Below are positions 8,744-17,692 of a stretch of DNA of 64,000 nucleotides, in pieces. Position 1 is the stretch's first letter, and every line of letters starts with the position of its first letter. Where the stretch lies: NCBI RefSeq assembly GCF_002092855.1, contig NZ_LVLC01000001.1:434001-498000 (forward strand), given 5' to 3'. The notes beneath the pieces were generated by a model. The model was not told where the DNA came from and did no database searches. It was given only the letters and a program-made list of their open reading frames with translations. The position numbers and the translations under genes were made by a program. This DNA comes from Campylobacter concisus. GTDB taxonomy: Bacteria; Campylobacterota; Campylobacteria; Campylobacterales; Campylobacteraceae.

Positions 8744-11311
8744 TTATTTAGAAAATTTTGGCTCAGCAAAAGCTGTAAGCTTTAATGCCTCGCCACCTTT
8801 ATATTTCTCGATATTTACAAGAGCTGTGTGGCTGATGTTGCCGTTTGCTAGCTTACTTGTTGGGATATCTATGGTTAGCACGTTTGCACCGCCGTTTTTG
8901 CAAATTCCACTATCAAAGCCGTCATACCAAGCGCCCTCAGCTAGTTTTACAACGCCCTCTTTGATGTTTTTAGTCACGTGAGCACCTGCTAAAACCTCAC
9001 CACGTACATTAAATACACGCACCAAGTCGCCACTTTGTACGCCAAGCTCTTTTGCGTCTTTTTCGTTGATCCAGATAGGCTCGCGATTTGCGATAGCGTA
9101 TTTGTCACGAAGTGAAGTTTGACTTAGTTGTGAGTGCAAGCGGTCAGTTGGGTGAGCACTTATCATGTGGAATTTAGCTGGCTTATCTTTCATGCCTAGC
9201 CACTCGATCGGCTCAAACCACATTGGGTGTGCCTTGCAGTCGTCATAGCCCATTTTCTCGATAGTCTCTGAGTAAATTTCTATAAGACCACTTGGAGTTC
9301 CAAGAGCATTTAGCACAGGATCTTCTCTAAATTCGCCAAATCTCACCCAACTATCGCTATCTTGAGATGAGGCAAATGTAACTGGCTTGTTCTCGTTCCA
9401 AAACTCTTCAAATGGCTTCATATCAGTAGTTAGCTCTGGCACAGCCTTGACCTGAGCGTAGGCTGCGTCATAGTACTCTTTGATCCAGTCAAACTCATCC
9501 TTGCCGTTATCTGTGTAGGCAATGACTAAATTTTTAGCATAAGCTTTGCAAAGATCGATGAAAATTTGATAATCATCTCTTGCCTCGTGGTATTTCTCAA
9601 CGACTTGTTTCATCGGCACGATGTTCATATTTGAGTAGTCGCCAGTCATGGTAATGTCGTTTCTCTCATACTCTGTAGTGACTGGGAAAACGATATCAGC
9701 CATTTTTGCTGTCGGTGTCCAGTATGATTCATGTACGACAACCGTTCTTGGCTTTCTCCACGCTTTTAAATTTGTATTTGTATCTTGGTGGTGCACAAGT
9801 GGATTACCGCCGACCCAGTAGATAAAGTCAATGTCTGGATAGGTGATCTTTTTGCCATTATGATCTATCACTTTGCCAGGATGCAATAACGCATCAGCGA
9901 TCCTTGCTACCGGGAAGGCATAGCTGGTTGCTTTTTGTAGCCAGCTTTGGCCTGTACCTGCTGCTGCAGCAGCCTTTGCAACGAAGCGACCTCGTTTATC
10001 GAACTCACCTGTATCTGTACCTATAAACTCGCCTTTATCGTTAAATTTACCCACACTTGCGCTATTCATGCCACCGATAGCTGCGCCCTTGCATGTTGGT
10101 GCGCCACCGTTTGAGTAGTGATAGCTAAGTCCAAATCCCCCGCCAGGAAGTCCGATCTGACCGATCATAGCTGCTAATGTCACCATCGCCCAGTGCGGCT
10201 GCTCGCCGTGATGCGCGCGCTGCATACCCCAACCACTCATTATCATAGTGCGGTTTGCGACAAATGTATCAGCTAGCTCTTTTAAAACGTCTTTATCGAT
10301 ACCACAAATTTTGCTCGCCCACTTTAAATTTTTAGGAGTGTTGTCTGTCTTACCAAGTAGATATGGGAGAAATTTATCAAAGCCAGTTGTATAGGTCTCG
10401 ATAAAATTTTTATCATACTTGCCGCTTTCATATAGGTAGTGCATCATACCAAGCATCATCGCTGTGTCGGTGTTTGGCACTGGGGCGATCCACTGAGCGT
10501 TGTCAAAGTATTGCGCTGTGTCACTCTTGATAGGGTCGATAATGATCACTTTGATATCTTTTTTGTTTTTTAGCTCTTCAAAGTACTTAAAGCCCTGCTC
10601 GTCGGTACTAGTCCAAGCTATGCGAAGTGTCGCAAGTGGGTTTGCACCCCAGATGACTACGACTTTTGAGTTCTCAAGTACGACTGGCCAGCTAGTTTGC
10701 TGCTCATAGACCTCGATACTACCCACAACGTGAGGCATTATGATCTGGCTAGCACCTGTTGAGTAGTCACCTAGTGAGCCAACAAAGCCGCCACTTAAAT
10801 TCATAAATCTATGAAGTAAAATTCTTGAGTTATGCACGTTTCCACTTGACTTCCAGCCATAGCTACCCGCAAATACACTTTGTAAGCCTTTTTGTGCTCT
10901 TGTCTTTTTAAGCTCTCTTGCAACTAGCTTGATCGCCTCTTCGTAAGGCACCTCAACCCACTCATCCTTGCCGCGAAGCTCTGGCTTTGGACTATCTGGA
11001 TTTTCAAGGTAGCTCTTTCTAACTGCTGGGCGCTTGATACGACATTTGTAGATCATATCTGGTGTGTAGTGCTGAAGTGGGTTGTAAATTTCACTTGTTT
11101 TTTGGATAGGCTCTGACTTTACTGCAACGCCGTTTTTGGTTGTCACTTTTAACATACCCCAGTGGGCAGCTGTGATGACCTCGCTATCTCTTAAAACACT
11201 CTTTTTTACGCCATCAGCAAATAAATTTGATGCTGTTACGCTTGAAAGCAAAGGTGTCGCTGCAATTGCTGTAGCACCTTTTTTTAGAAATTCTCGTCTG
11301 TTCTCGTTCAT
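8744..11311 (-). CDS. torA: TorA/BisC-type molybdopterin S/N-oxide reductase
   Basis: An 855-residue periplasmic oxidoreductase of the DMSO reductase family. NENRREFLKKG plus a short hydrophobic segment is a Tat signal. The motif GDYSTGASQ places S184 as the likely molybdenum ligand, as in TMAO and DMSO reductases; no N-terminal [4Fe-4S] cysteine motif is present, as in TorA/BisC. Expected reaction: reduction of TMAO, DMSO or related oxides, with electrons from the cytochrome encoded just upstream (11396-11971). C. jejuni has the same pair, as I recall Cj0264c/Cj0265c. The exact substrate is not readable from sequence. ATG at 11311 has an AAGGGAGA-type ribosome site. Confidence 0.9.
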   Translation of the reverse strand: MNENRREFLKKGATAIAATPLLSSVTASNLFADGVKKSVLRDSEVITAAHWGMLKVTTKNGVAVKSEPIQKTSEIYNPLQHYTPDMIYKCRIKRPAVRKSYLENPDSPKPELRGKDEWVEVPYEEAIKLVARELKKTRAQKGLQSVFAGSYGWKSSGNVHNSRILLHRFMNLSGGFVGSLGDYSTGASQIIMPHVVGSIEVYEQQTSWPVVLENSKVVVIWGANPLATLRIAWTSTDEQGFKYFEELKNKKDIKVIIIDPIKSDTAQYFDNAQWIAPVPNTDTAMMLGMMHYLYESGKYDKNFIETYTTGFDKFLPYLLGKTDNTPKNLKWASKICGIDKDVLKELADTFVANRTMIMSGWGMQRAHHGEQPHWAMVTLAAMIGQIGLPGGGFGLSYHYSNGGAPTCKGAAIGGMNSASVGKFNDKGEFIGTDTGEFDKRGRFVAKAAAAAGTGQSWLQKATSYAFPVARIADALLHPGKVIDHNGKKITYPDIDFIYWVGGNPLVHHQDTNTNLKAWRKPRTVVVHESYWTPTAKMADIVFPVTTEYERNDITMTGDYSNMNIVPMKQVVEKYHEARDDYQIFIDLCKAYAKNLVIAYTDNGKDEFDWIKEYYDAAYAQVKAVPELTTDMKPFEEFWNENKPVTFASSQDSDSWVRFGEFREDPVLNALGTPSGLIEIYSETIEKMGYDDCKAHPMWFEPIEWLGMKDKPAKFHMISAHPTDRLHSQLSQTSLRDKYAIANREPIWINEKDAKELGVQSGDLVRVFNVRGEVLAGAHVTKNIKEGVVKLAEGAWYDGFDSGICKNGGANVLTIDIPTSKLANGNISHTALVNIEKYKGGEALKLTAFAEPKFSK

Positions 11312-11395
11312 CTTATCTCCCTTTCATTTTTAAGTTTTCTTTTGAATAAGCTAAACTTTAATATTTGTTTTTACTCACCGCTACAAAAGTTTTGC

Positions 11396-11971
11396 TTATT
11401 TACCTAGGTTTACGTCAGATGAGTGTTTTTGAAGGTATTCAACAACCAACCACTCGTCTTTTTTCTCTATTGCGGTTCTGCCGATCATTGATTTTAGAAG
11501 TGACGGCCATTGGTTTGCGTTGAAATGTGTGGTTTGAGGCAACGCATGGCAAACGCCACAGCTCTCTTTATACATCTTATCAGCTTTTGCAAACATCGCA
11601 TTTACATCGGTGCTAAAGCCATCTTTTTGAACGAAAACTGTCGTTTCTACCTCGTTCCATTTGCCATTTTTGCCCTCTTTTATCACTTTGATATCAAAAG
11701 GTGCAGTTTTTGCAAATGCTACTGAGATGATCCTCGCGCCATCAGCAAAATAAACTACGTTGCTAACGGCTGGGTTTTGATAGCCTTTTACTTTAATCTG
11801 CGCTCTATCGCCGCTTGTTTGTAAAATTTCAACTGCATTGGTTGGTAGCAGTCTGCCTATACTTTTTGTTGAGCTAGCGTCACCATAAACGTCTTTTACG
11901 ACATCTGTGTAGTTTACACTAGCACCAAATGCTGCACAAGCCACGATGGCCGAAAAAATGATTTTTTTCAT
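11396..11971 (-). CDS. Periplasmic monoheme cytochrome c, partner of the TorA-like reductase
   Basis: A 191-residue exported protein: signal peptide MKKIIFSAIVACAAFGAS, then about 115 residues without heme motifs, then one heme site CGVCH (C138-H142) and a likely axial methionine M162 in LLKSMIG. The short heme domain resembles the C-terminal domain of TorC-type cytochromes. It is the first gene of a two-gene operon, 84 bases before the reductase, and most likely donates electrons to it. It replaces the large pentaheme TorC of enterobacteria. Confidence 0.87.
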   Translation of the reverse strand: MKKIIFSAIVACAAFGASVNYTDVVKDVYGDASSTKSIGRLLPTNAVEILQTSGDRAQIKVKGYQNPAVSNVVYFADGARIISVAFAKTAPFDIKVIKEGKNGKWNEVETTVFVQKDGFSTDVNAMFAKADKMYKESCGVCHALPQTTHFNANQWPSLLKSMIGRTAIEKKDEWLVVEYLQKHSSDVNLGK

Positions 11972-12014
11972 ATTTCTCCCTTCAAAATGAAATCGTTCAA
12001 ATTTTAGGAGCTTT

Positions 12015-12028
12015 TTGATTAATTACAA
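12015..12028 (-). promoter_or_regulatory. FNR/CRP-family-like dyad before the cytochrome/TorA operon
   Basis: TTGATTAATTACAA matches 8 of 10 fixed positions of TTGAT-N4-ATCAA and lies 44-57 bases before the cytochrome ATG (11971). Weak on its own; noted because similar sites precede napA and norZ. Confidence 0.28.
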
Positions 12029-12069
12029 ATTAAAATTAAAAATATATTTTAAGAATAATGCAGAAAATT

Positions 12070-12492
12070 TTATTTAAAAATGAGTAAAAATACGCCAGAC
12101 ACGATAAGACAGACGGCTAAAATTTCTTTTAAATTTAACCTCTCGCCAAGAAAGATGACAGCCAAAATGATAGCCAGCACAACGCTAAATTTATCAATCA
12201 AAGCCACTTGATAAACCTTGCCTGCCTGCATAGCTTTAAAATACATGAGCCACGAGAGCCCAGTTGCCATGCCACTTAGTATGAGAAAGAGCCAGTTTTT
12301 GGGGCTTAGTGAGCTTAGTGGTTGCCATTTTTTAGCCACGCTTAAAAGCAAAACAAGCATCAAAATGACAACGATCGTTCTTATAAATGTCGCAAAATCG
12401 CTGTCAATATCCTTTACGCCAAGCTTTGCAAAGATCGCTGTAAGTGCAGCAAAAACAGCTGAAAGAGCCGCGTAGATAAACCACTCTGGCAT
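12070..12492 (-). CDS. EamA/DMT-type small transporter
   Basis: A 140-residue, almost wholly hydrophobic protein with about five membrane helices and the GERLNLKEILA end typical of EamA domains. One EamA domain of this size is half of the usual ten-helix transporter, so it probably works as a dimer, as other single-domain members do. Substrate unknown. Its last third is duplicated as a remnant at 8254-8409. It follows the DyP gene on the same strand, 45 bases away. Confidence 0.8.
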   Translation of the reverse strand: MPEWFIYAALSAVFAALTAIFAKLGVKDIDSDFATFIRTIVVILMLVLLLSVAKKWQPLSSLSPKNWLFLILSGMATGLSWLMYFKAMQAGKVYQVALIDKFSVVLAIILAVIFLGERLNLKEILAVCLIVSGVFLLIFK

Positions 12493-12537
12493 TTTTATTT
12501 AAAATTTAAAAGGGCAAGTTGCCTCACCCATTTAAAT

Positions 12538-13461
12538 TTAGCCCTCATAATCGCTTAACATATCAACTGTTGGCACAAAATATAAGGCACCAGTTACTGG
12601 CGTACTAAAGTCAAGCAGTCTATCTGAGTTGCCCTTTGGCTCGCCGATAAACATCTTTTTAAGCATAAGCTCAACCGTTGAAAATGTGCTCGCATAAGCG
12701 ATGAAGTAGGTGCCAGTTTTACTACCTTCAGTAAAAGGCATATTGCCACGCACGACCTTTTTATCATCTCCTACGTTTGCAGCAGCTGAGTGCGAATTTG
12801 TAGGTTTTACATCCTCGCTCATCTCGATGTCAAGCTCTTTTGAACGGCCTATTACCTTTTCTTGCTCACTTACGCTTGTAGCGTTCCACTCTTTCATATT
12901 ATGGAAATATTTTTGTACAAAAACGTAGCTGCCACCTTTAAATTTAGCGTCCTCATCGCCAACTTTAGCAAAGAAATCTCTCTCCTCGCCCTCAGGATTT
13001 TCAGTGCCATCAACAAAGCCAATTATCGCCCTACCGTCATGATACTTAAAGCCTTGCGTCTCGTCTGTAAGCTCTGCAAATTTAAAAAGTACGGCCTTTA
13101 TCGCTTGAGCCATATCGAAGCAATCAGGCGCATTTAAAGCGCGGATGTGGATATGAATATCGCCCTTTGTGCTAACAGCTTCGTGTTTATCGCCTTTTAT
13201 CGCTTTAAAATTCATAAGCTCTTTTGGCAATTCTTTTGAAATTTCAAGCTTTTTCCAAGCATCATGACCCACGCCAAGGACGCAGTTTACATTTTCATTT
13301 GCGCCAAATCTAATCTTGGCAGTTTTATTTAAATTTACAACCAAGGCGCAAAGCTCGGCAAACCCATCTTTACAAGCCTTTTTATCAGCTGTTAAAACCC
13401 ATGTTTGAAAGACTGTGTTGTTGCCTGGTGTCTGCGTGACTTCTTGTGAATTTACGCTCAT
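12538..13461 (-). CDS. DyP-type heme peroxidase
   Basis: A 307-residue protein of the DyP/YfeX family. The distal motif GFVDGTENP contains the conserved Asp (D151), and the proximal heme histidine is probably H224 in TNSHSAAAN; the following VVRGNMPF matches YfeX-type proteins. It has no signal peptide or Tat motif, so it should be cytoplasmic, using hydrogen peroxide to oxidise an unknown substrate; YfeX-like roles in porphyrin or iron metabolism are possible but unproven. Twenty bases separate it from the upstream DUF4230 gene. Confidence 0.88.
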   Translation of the reverse strand: MSVNSQEVTQTPGNNTVFQTWVLTADKKACKDGFAELCALVVNLNKTAKIRFGANENVNCVLGVGHDAWKKLEISKELPKELMNFKAIKGDKHEAVSTKGDIHIHIRALNAPDCFDMAQAIKAVLFKFAELTDETQGFKYHDGRAIIGFVDGTENPEGEERDFFAKVGDEDAKFKGGSYVFVQKYFHNMKEWNATSVSEQEKVIGRSKELDIEMSEDVKPTNSHSAAANVGDDKKVVRGNMPFTEGSKTGTYFIAYASTFSTVELMLKKMFIGEPKGNSDRLLDFSTPVTGALYFVPTVDMLSDYEG

Positions 13462-13481
13462 TTTTTCTCCTTTTTAAAATT

Positions 13482-14177
13482 TTATGCAATATTTTCTAAA
13501 TTTAGTTGCGAGCTGATCTGCTCATCATTATCGTCAAAAATAAACTCAACTTTGTTTGCGCCAAAGCTCTTAGCTATCGCTTCAAGCGTATCGCAAGCTG
13601 ATTTATGAATTTTACTTTGAAGCTGTGAGATAAGGCGAACGCTCATCTTTTTGACTTCGTTTCTTGCCTCTTCAATTAGTCTATTTTTATCTTCTTCTGT
13701 AAAAGTGCTACCAAAAAAGCCATTTAGCGAGTCAGGCAGTAAAAATGGTATAAATTTGCCGTTTTTCTCATCGTAAAATTTCATATCGGCGATTGAGAAT
13801 TTATACTTGCAAGGAGGCATTTTTATCTTATAGCTAGAGTTTGCGATCTGCGTGATCTCGAGCTTTGGGCTAGTTAGATCGTAGATGAAATTTATCTCAA
13901 ACTCAAATATCATCGAAAGCTTCTTCTCGCTTATAAGCCATCTTAGATACTCTTTGCCAAAATTTCCAAACGCATGATCTGTCTTTGTGACGATCTCTTT
14001 GCTATAAACTTGAAAAACAGATAGCTCGCCAATACTTTTTAGCTGCGAAATTTCAGTGCTGACTGAGAGATTTTCGCTATCATCTTTTGCCTTTTTTAAC
14101 GCCTTATTTGACCTATAAAATGCAAATGCCAAAACAGCTAATAAGATAGCTAATATCAAATTTGCATATTCGCTCAT
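13482..14177 (-). CDS. DUF4230-like membrane-anchored protein
   Basis: A 231-residue protein with one N-terminal membrane helix (residues about 5-22), a short charged linker, and a domain with IGELSVFQVYSKEIVTKTD and a mixed alpha/beta pattern resembling DUF4230. No enzymatic motif is seen. The orientation of the helix cannot be fixed with confidence. It is probably co-transcribed with the DyP peroxidase. Function unknown; the DUF4230 assignment is by eye. Confidence 0.6.
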   Translation of the reverse strand: MSEYANLILAILLAVLAFAFYRSNKALKKAKDDSENLSVSTEISQLKSIGELSVFQVYSKEIVTKTDHAFGNFGKEYLRWLISEKKLSMIFEFEINFIYDLTSPKLEITQIANSSYKIKMPPCKYKFSIADMKFYDEKNGKFIPFLLPDSLNGFFGSTFTEEDKNRLIEEARNEVKKMSVRLISQLQSKIHKSACDTLEAIAKSFGANKVEFIFDDNDEQISSQLNLENIA

Positions 14178-14457
14178 TTTTTCTCCTTTAAAGCTTGCTA
14201 TTTTAGCTTAAATTTGTAAAGCAGAGATGAAATTCTACTTTTATTAAAAATTATATTTAAATAATTGTTTTAAAATAAAATCGTAATTAATAATATTTAT
14301 GTGATACCATTTTAATTATTTTTTCATATCTTATAGTAAAAATAGCGTAAAAAAGGGATTATTAAAGTAAATTTTTATCATAAATTTTAATATTTTAATT
14401 AATAATTTATTTTAAGGATATTACAATCCATTTAAATTTTATGCAAAAGGATGAGAT

Positions 14458-17400
14458 GTGAAAAGATCCATTTTAAATAAAAAATGTATTTTTATAAGTG
14501 CAGCTTGTTGTGCTCTTTTGTTTACAAATTCGCTAAAAGCCAACGATCAAGAAAGTGGTAAATTTGGCGACATAAGTAGCTGGCAGAGCGCTGAATATGA
14601 AGCATACTGGGGACTAAAGCGTATCAATGCAGCTATTGCGTATGCTCTTGGAGTGACAGGCAAAGGTGTGACGCTTGGCGTTATGGACTCTGGCGCATTA
14701 CTTAGCCACCCTGAACTTAGTGACGGTAGGATAAGCGCACTAAAAATTTCTGGTAGCTACTACAAAGACGGACAAAAATATCCAGATACTGAGCACGGCA
14801 ACTCTCCTTTTTTAAAAAAGGGAAGCACTGATAAAAATAGAGCTGACTTTGGCGACTTTAAAAAAGGTGATAAATTTGAAGCTGATGGCAACTGGATCGC
14901 TGGTGTAAACGACTCGCACGGCACGCACGTAGCTGGCACAATTGCTGGCTCAAGAGATGGTAAAGGGATGCATGGTGTAGCATTTGACTCAAAACTTATA
15001 GTAGGAAATACTGGCGGAACCGATGGTATGACATATGGACCAAACCAAGACTACAACTTCTTTTTAGCATCTTATGAGGGACTAGCTAAAGCTGGTGCAA
15101 GAGCTATAAATAATAGTTGGGGTTCAAACCGAAAATTTTATAAAGCTTATGAGGGAGCAATTGGATTTGATGGTGGCAATAGCTTAGATATAAAAGATCT
15201 TGACGCAGCCTATAAAAGCTACTATCCATTTGTCACAAATGGTAAAAATTTCTTAGATGCTGCTTATGAAGTCGCCAAAAAATACGGCATCATTCAAGTC
15301 TTCACTGCCGGAAATAGAAATGGCATGAAAGAGTCATACACAAGAGCAATGCTTCCATATTTTCGTCCAGATGCTGAAAAATACTGGATAAACGTTACTG
15401 GAATGACAGATGGCGATGCACAACATTTTAATACCGCAGGACACTCAAAATGGTGGAGTATCGCAGCACCTGGTAAAAGTATAAAATCAAGCACAGTTGA
15501 TCCTAAAAATGGAAACGCTGGTTATGATAGCTGGGATGGTACATCAATGGCAGCTCCACACGTCACTGGCGCACTTGGTCTTGTCATGCAAAGATATCCA
15601 TATATGAGCAACTCTCAAGCAAGAGATGTTTTACTAACTACCGCAAGACAAGTTAGAGATGAGTTTAAAAAGCCAGCCGATACAAGAAGAATTTCTGGCT
15701 TTACTGCGCCACTTGGCGTACCTGATGAGCGCTGGGGCTGGGGAGCACTTGATATGTCAAAGGCTATGTTTGGACCAGGACAGCTACTAGGCGTATTTGA
15801 TGTAAGTCTAGACACAGACGATCTTTACTCAAATAATATCAGTGATGTAGCCATAAAATACAGAAAGACTGAGGATGAAGCAGAGGCACAAATTTGGGCT
15901 AATCGCAAAGCCGAGCTTGAACAAATGTCAAATTTAACAGCCGAGCAAAGGGCTGAACTTGATATAGGCAACGCTAGAGAAAAAGCAAGAGAGCAAAGAG
16001 CTAGCGAAGGCTACGAAGGAACTCTTATTAAGAGAGGTCTAGGCACTCTAAAACTAGCAGGCACCAACTCATACACTGGCAAAACCATAATAAAAAGTGG
16101 CAAGATCACAGCACTAAATCAATCACTAAAATCAAGCGAAGTAGTAGTCGAAAATGGTGGTGCACTTGAGATTGTTAAAGAGATGAGTGTTAGAGAGATT
16201 GATAGAAATAAATTTTCTCAAAAGCTATCTTTTAAAGACGTAACTAGAAAAAGTACAAATGACGCAGTAAAAGCTACTATAAAAACAGGCGGTAGTTATA
16301 TCATCTCAAATAATGCAGCAAATTTAAATCTAAAATTTGAAAAGAACTCTATCATAGATATAAGCAAGCCAGATGTAGATATCATGAAAAGACTATATGA
16401 TGATAGCTCAAAAGCAAAAACTTACACCGTAACTGGAAATTTTAGTGGCTATAATGACACCATCTTAAGAAAATATGCATTTTTTGATCTTAGTAGAAAT
16501 TATAGTGACAACAAGCTAGAATTAACACTTAAAAAATCAAAAAACACGATAACAAGTATTGCAGCTAGCGATAACCAAAAAAGAGTAGCGCAACTCATAG
16601 AGAGTACAGCTAGCAGACCAGCACTCCTTGCTTCGCCGTTTAGAAGTAGACCAGCAGTCATCACGAGTGATCTATATAGACACTTCATCTACGCTACACC
16701 AAAAGAAGCAAGTGATACGCTAAAAACATTTGCAAATAATGCAAATTTAGCTCAACATAATGCATTTTTACTAGAAAACATCTTACTCAAAAATGCAATT
16801 ATCAACCATGAATTTGATCCATTCAGTGCAAAAGCAATCGATGCGAGTGGTATGAATTTTTGGTCAAATACCATGGCTAATGCTATGAAATTTGATGATG
16901 TAAAAGCAAACTCACTCACTCAGCTTTTTGGATTTGACGGTAGCATAAATGATGTTTTCACACTTGGTGGCGTGCTTGGTGCTAGCAGTGAAAAAGTAAA
17001 AGAAGATGGCGATGATGCTTATAAAACAAAAGGCACAAGTATAGGCATCTACGGAAAAAGCCAGATCGCTAGCACAAAACTAGACCTTGGTCTCATATAT
17101 ACAAATTCTAAACGAAAAACGCAAAATGGTGCTACGATCGTTAGTTTCTACTCAGATGAGCATGTAAAAAGCAAGGAAAAAGCACTTACTGCTTACGCAA
17201 ATTTGGCACTAACTAGCTTTAACAGTGCGAATTTCTCACTAAATCCTTATGTGGGCGCAAGCTATCTACGCATGAAAACTGATAGTACTAGCCAAAATGT
17301 AGGAATTTTCAGAATGGACGTTGATGAAAAAACTAGGAATTTAGGTGTATTTAGCATAGGTCTAAACCCTAGCGTACCATTTAGTCTTAGTAGTACAAAG

Positions 17401-17649
17401 ATGAAATTTGAAGCTGATCTAGCCTACAATAGACTAGTTGGCGATACAAGACCAAATATCGGCGTAAATATCGCAAATGCTGGATACTTAGAACTTGAAG
17501 GAAAAGAGGTACGCGATCTTGGCACAGCTAGCCTTGGTGTAAAGGCGAATGTTTATAAAAATATAAATTTAGGCCTATCTTACACAGGTGCTTTTGCTAA
17601 AGACGTGAAGTCAAACAGCGTAAATGCGAAATTTGAAATTTTGTTTTAA
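14458..17649 (+). CDS. Autotransporter subtilisin-like serine protease (S8)
   Basis: A 1063-residue type V secreted protease. GTG at 14458 is preceded by AAGGATGA. Residues 1-28 form the signal peptide. The S8 catalytic triad is intact: D77 (GVMDSGA), H154 (DSHGTHVAG) and S363 (DGTSMAAPHV). A passenger-associated strand repeat lies at about 521-550 (RGLGTLKLAGTNSYTGKT), a linker follows, and the last 260-odd residues form the outer-membrane autotransporter barrel ending in phenylalanine (FEILF). It is expected to be exported by Sec and displayed or released at the cell surface. It stands alone, convergent with ilvA, with a shared terminator. Substrate unknown. Confidence 0.93.
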   Translation: MKRSILNKKCIFISAACCALLFTNSLKANDQESGKFGDISSWQSAEYEAYWGLKRINAAIAYALGVTGKGVTLGVMDSGALLSHPELSDGRISALKISGSYYKDGQKYPDTEHGNSPFLKKGSTDKNRADFGDFKKGDKFEADGNWIAGVNDSHGTHVAGTIAGSRDGKGMHGVAFDSKLIVGNTGGTDGMTYGPNQDYNFFLASYEGLAKAGARAINNSWGSNRKFYKAYEGAIGFDGGNSLDIKDLDAAYKSYYPFVTNGKNFLDAAYEVAKKYGIIQVFTAGNRNGMKESYTRAMLPYFRPDAEKYWINVTGMTDGDAQHFNTAGHSKWWSIAAPGKSIKSSTVDPKNGNAGYDSWDGTSMAAPHVTGALGLVMQRYPYMSNSQARDVLLTTARQVRDEFKKPADTRRISGFTAPLGVPDERWGWGALDMSKAMFGPGQLLGVFDVSLDTDDLYSNNISDVAIKYRKTEDEAEAQIWANRKAELEQMSNLTAEQRAELDIGNAREKAREQRASEGYEGTLIKRGLGTLKLAGTNSYTGKTIIKSGKITALNQSLKSSEVVVENGGALEIVKEMSVREIDRNKFSQKLSFKDVTRKSTNDAVKATIKTGGSYIISNNAANLNLKFEKNSIIDISKPDVDIMKRLYDDSSKAKTYTVTGNFSGYNDTILRKYAFFDLSRNYSDNKLELTLKKSKNTITSIAASDNQKRVAQLIESTASRPALLASPFRSRPAVITSDLYRHFIYATPKEASDTLKTFANNANLAQHNAFLLENILLKNAIINHEFDPFSAKAIDASGMNFWSNTMANAMKFDDVKANSLTQLFGFDGSINDVFTLGGVLGASSEKVKEDGDDAYKTKGTSIGIYGKSQIASTKLDLGLIYTNSKRKTQNGATIVSFYSDEHVKSKEKALTAYANLALTSFNSANFSLNPYVGASYLRMKTDSTSQNVGIFRMDVDEKTRNLGVFSIGLNPSVPFSLSSTKMKFEADLAYNRLVGDTRPNIGVNIANAGYLELEGKEVRDLGTASLGVKANVYKNINLGLSYTGAFAKDVKSNSVNAKFEILF

Positions 17650-17659
17650 TAGAAGTTAT

Positions 17660-17685
17660 GCTCGCTACTTTAAATAGTAGCGAGC
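17660..17685. terminator. Bidirectional terminator between autotransporter and ilvA
   Basis: A perfect 10-base stem GCTCGCTACT/AGTAGCGAGC with a 6-base loop lies between two convergent genes. Confidence 0.8.
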
Positions 17686-17692
17686 CATTAAA

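Noticed and set aside
12501..12540. Inverted repeat between the DyP and EamA genes
   Set aside because: Arms (AAATTTAAAAGGG and its near complement) are mostly A/T, overlap the DyP stop and lack a T-run; too weak to call a terminator.
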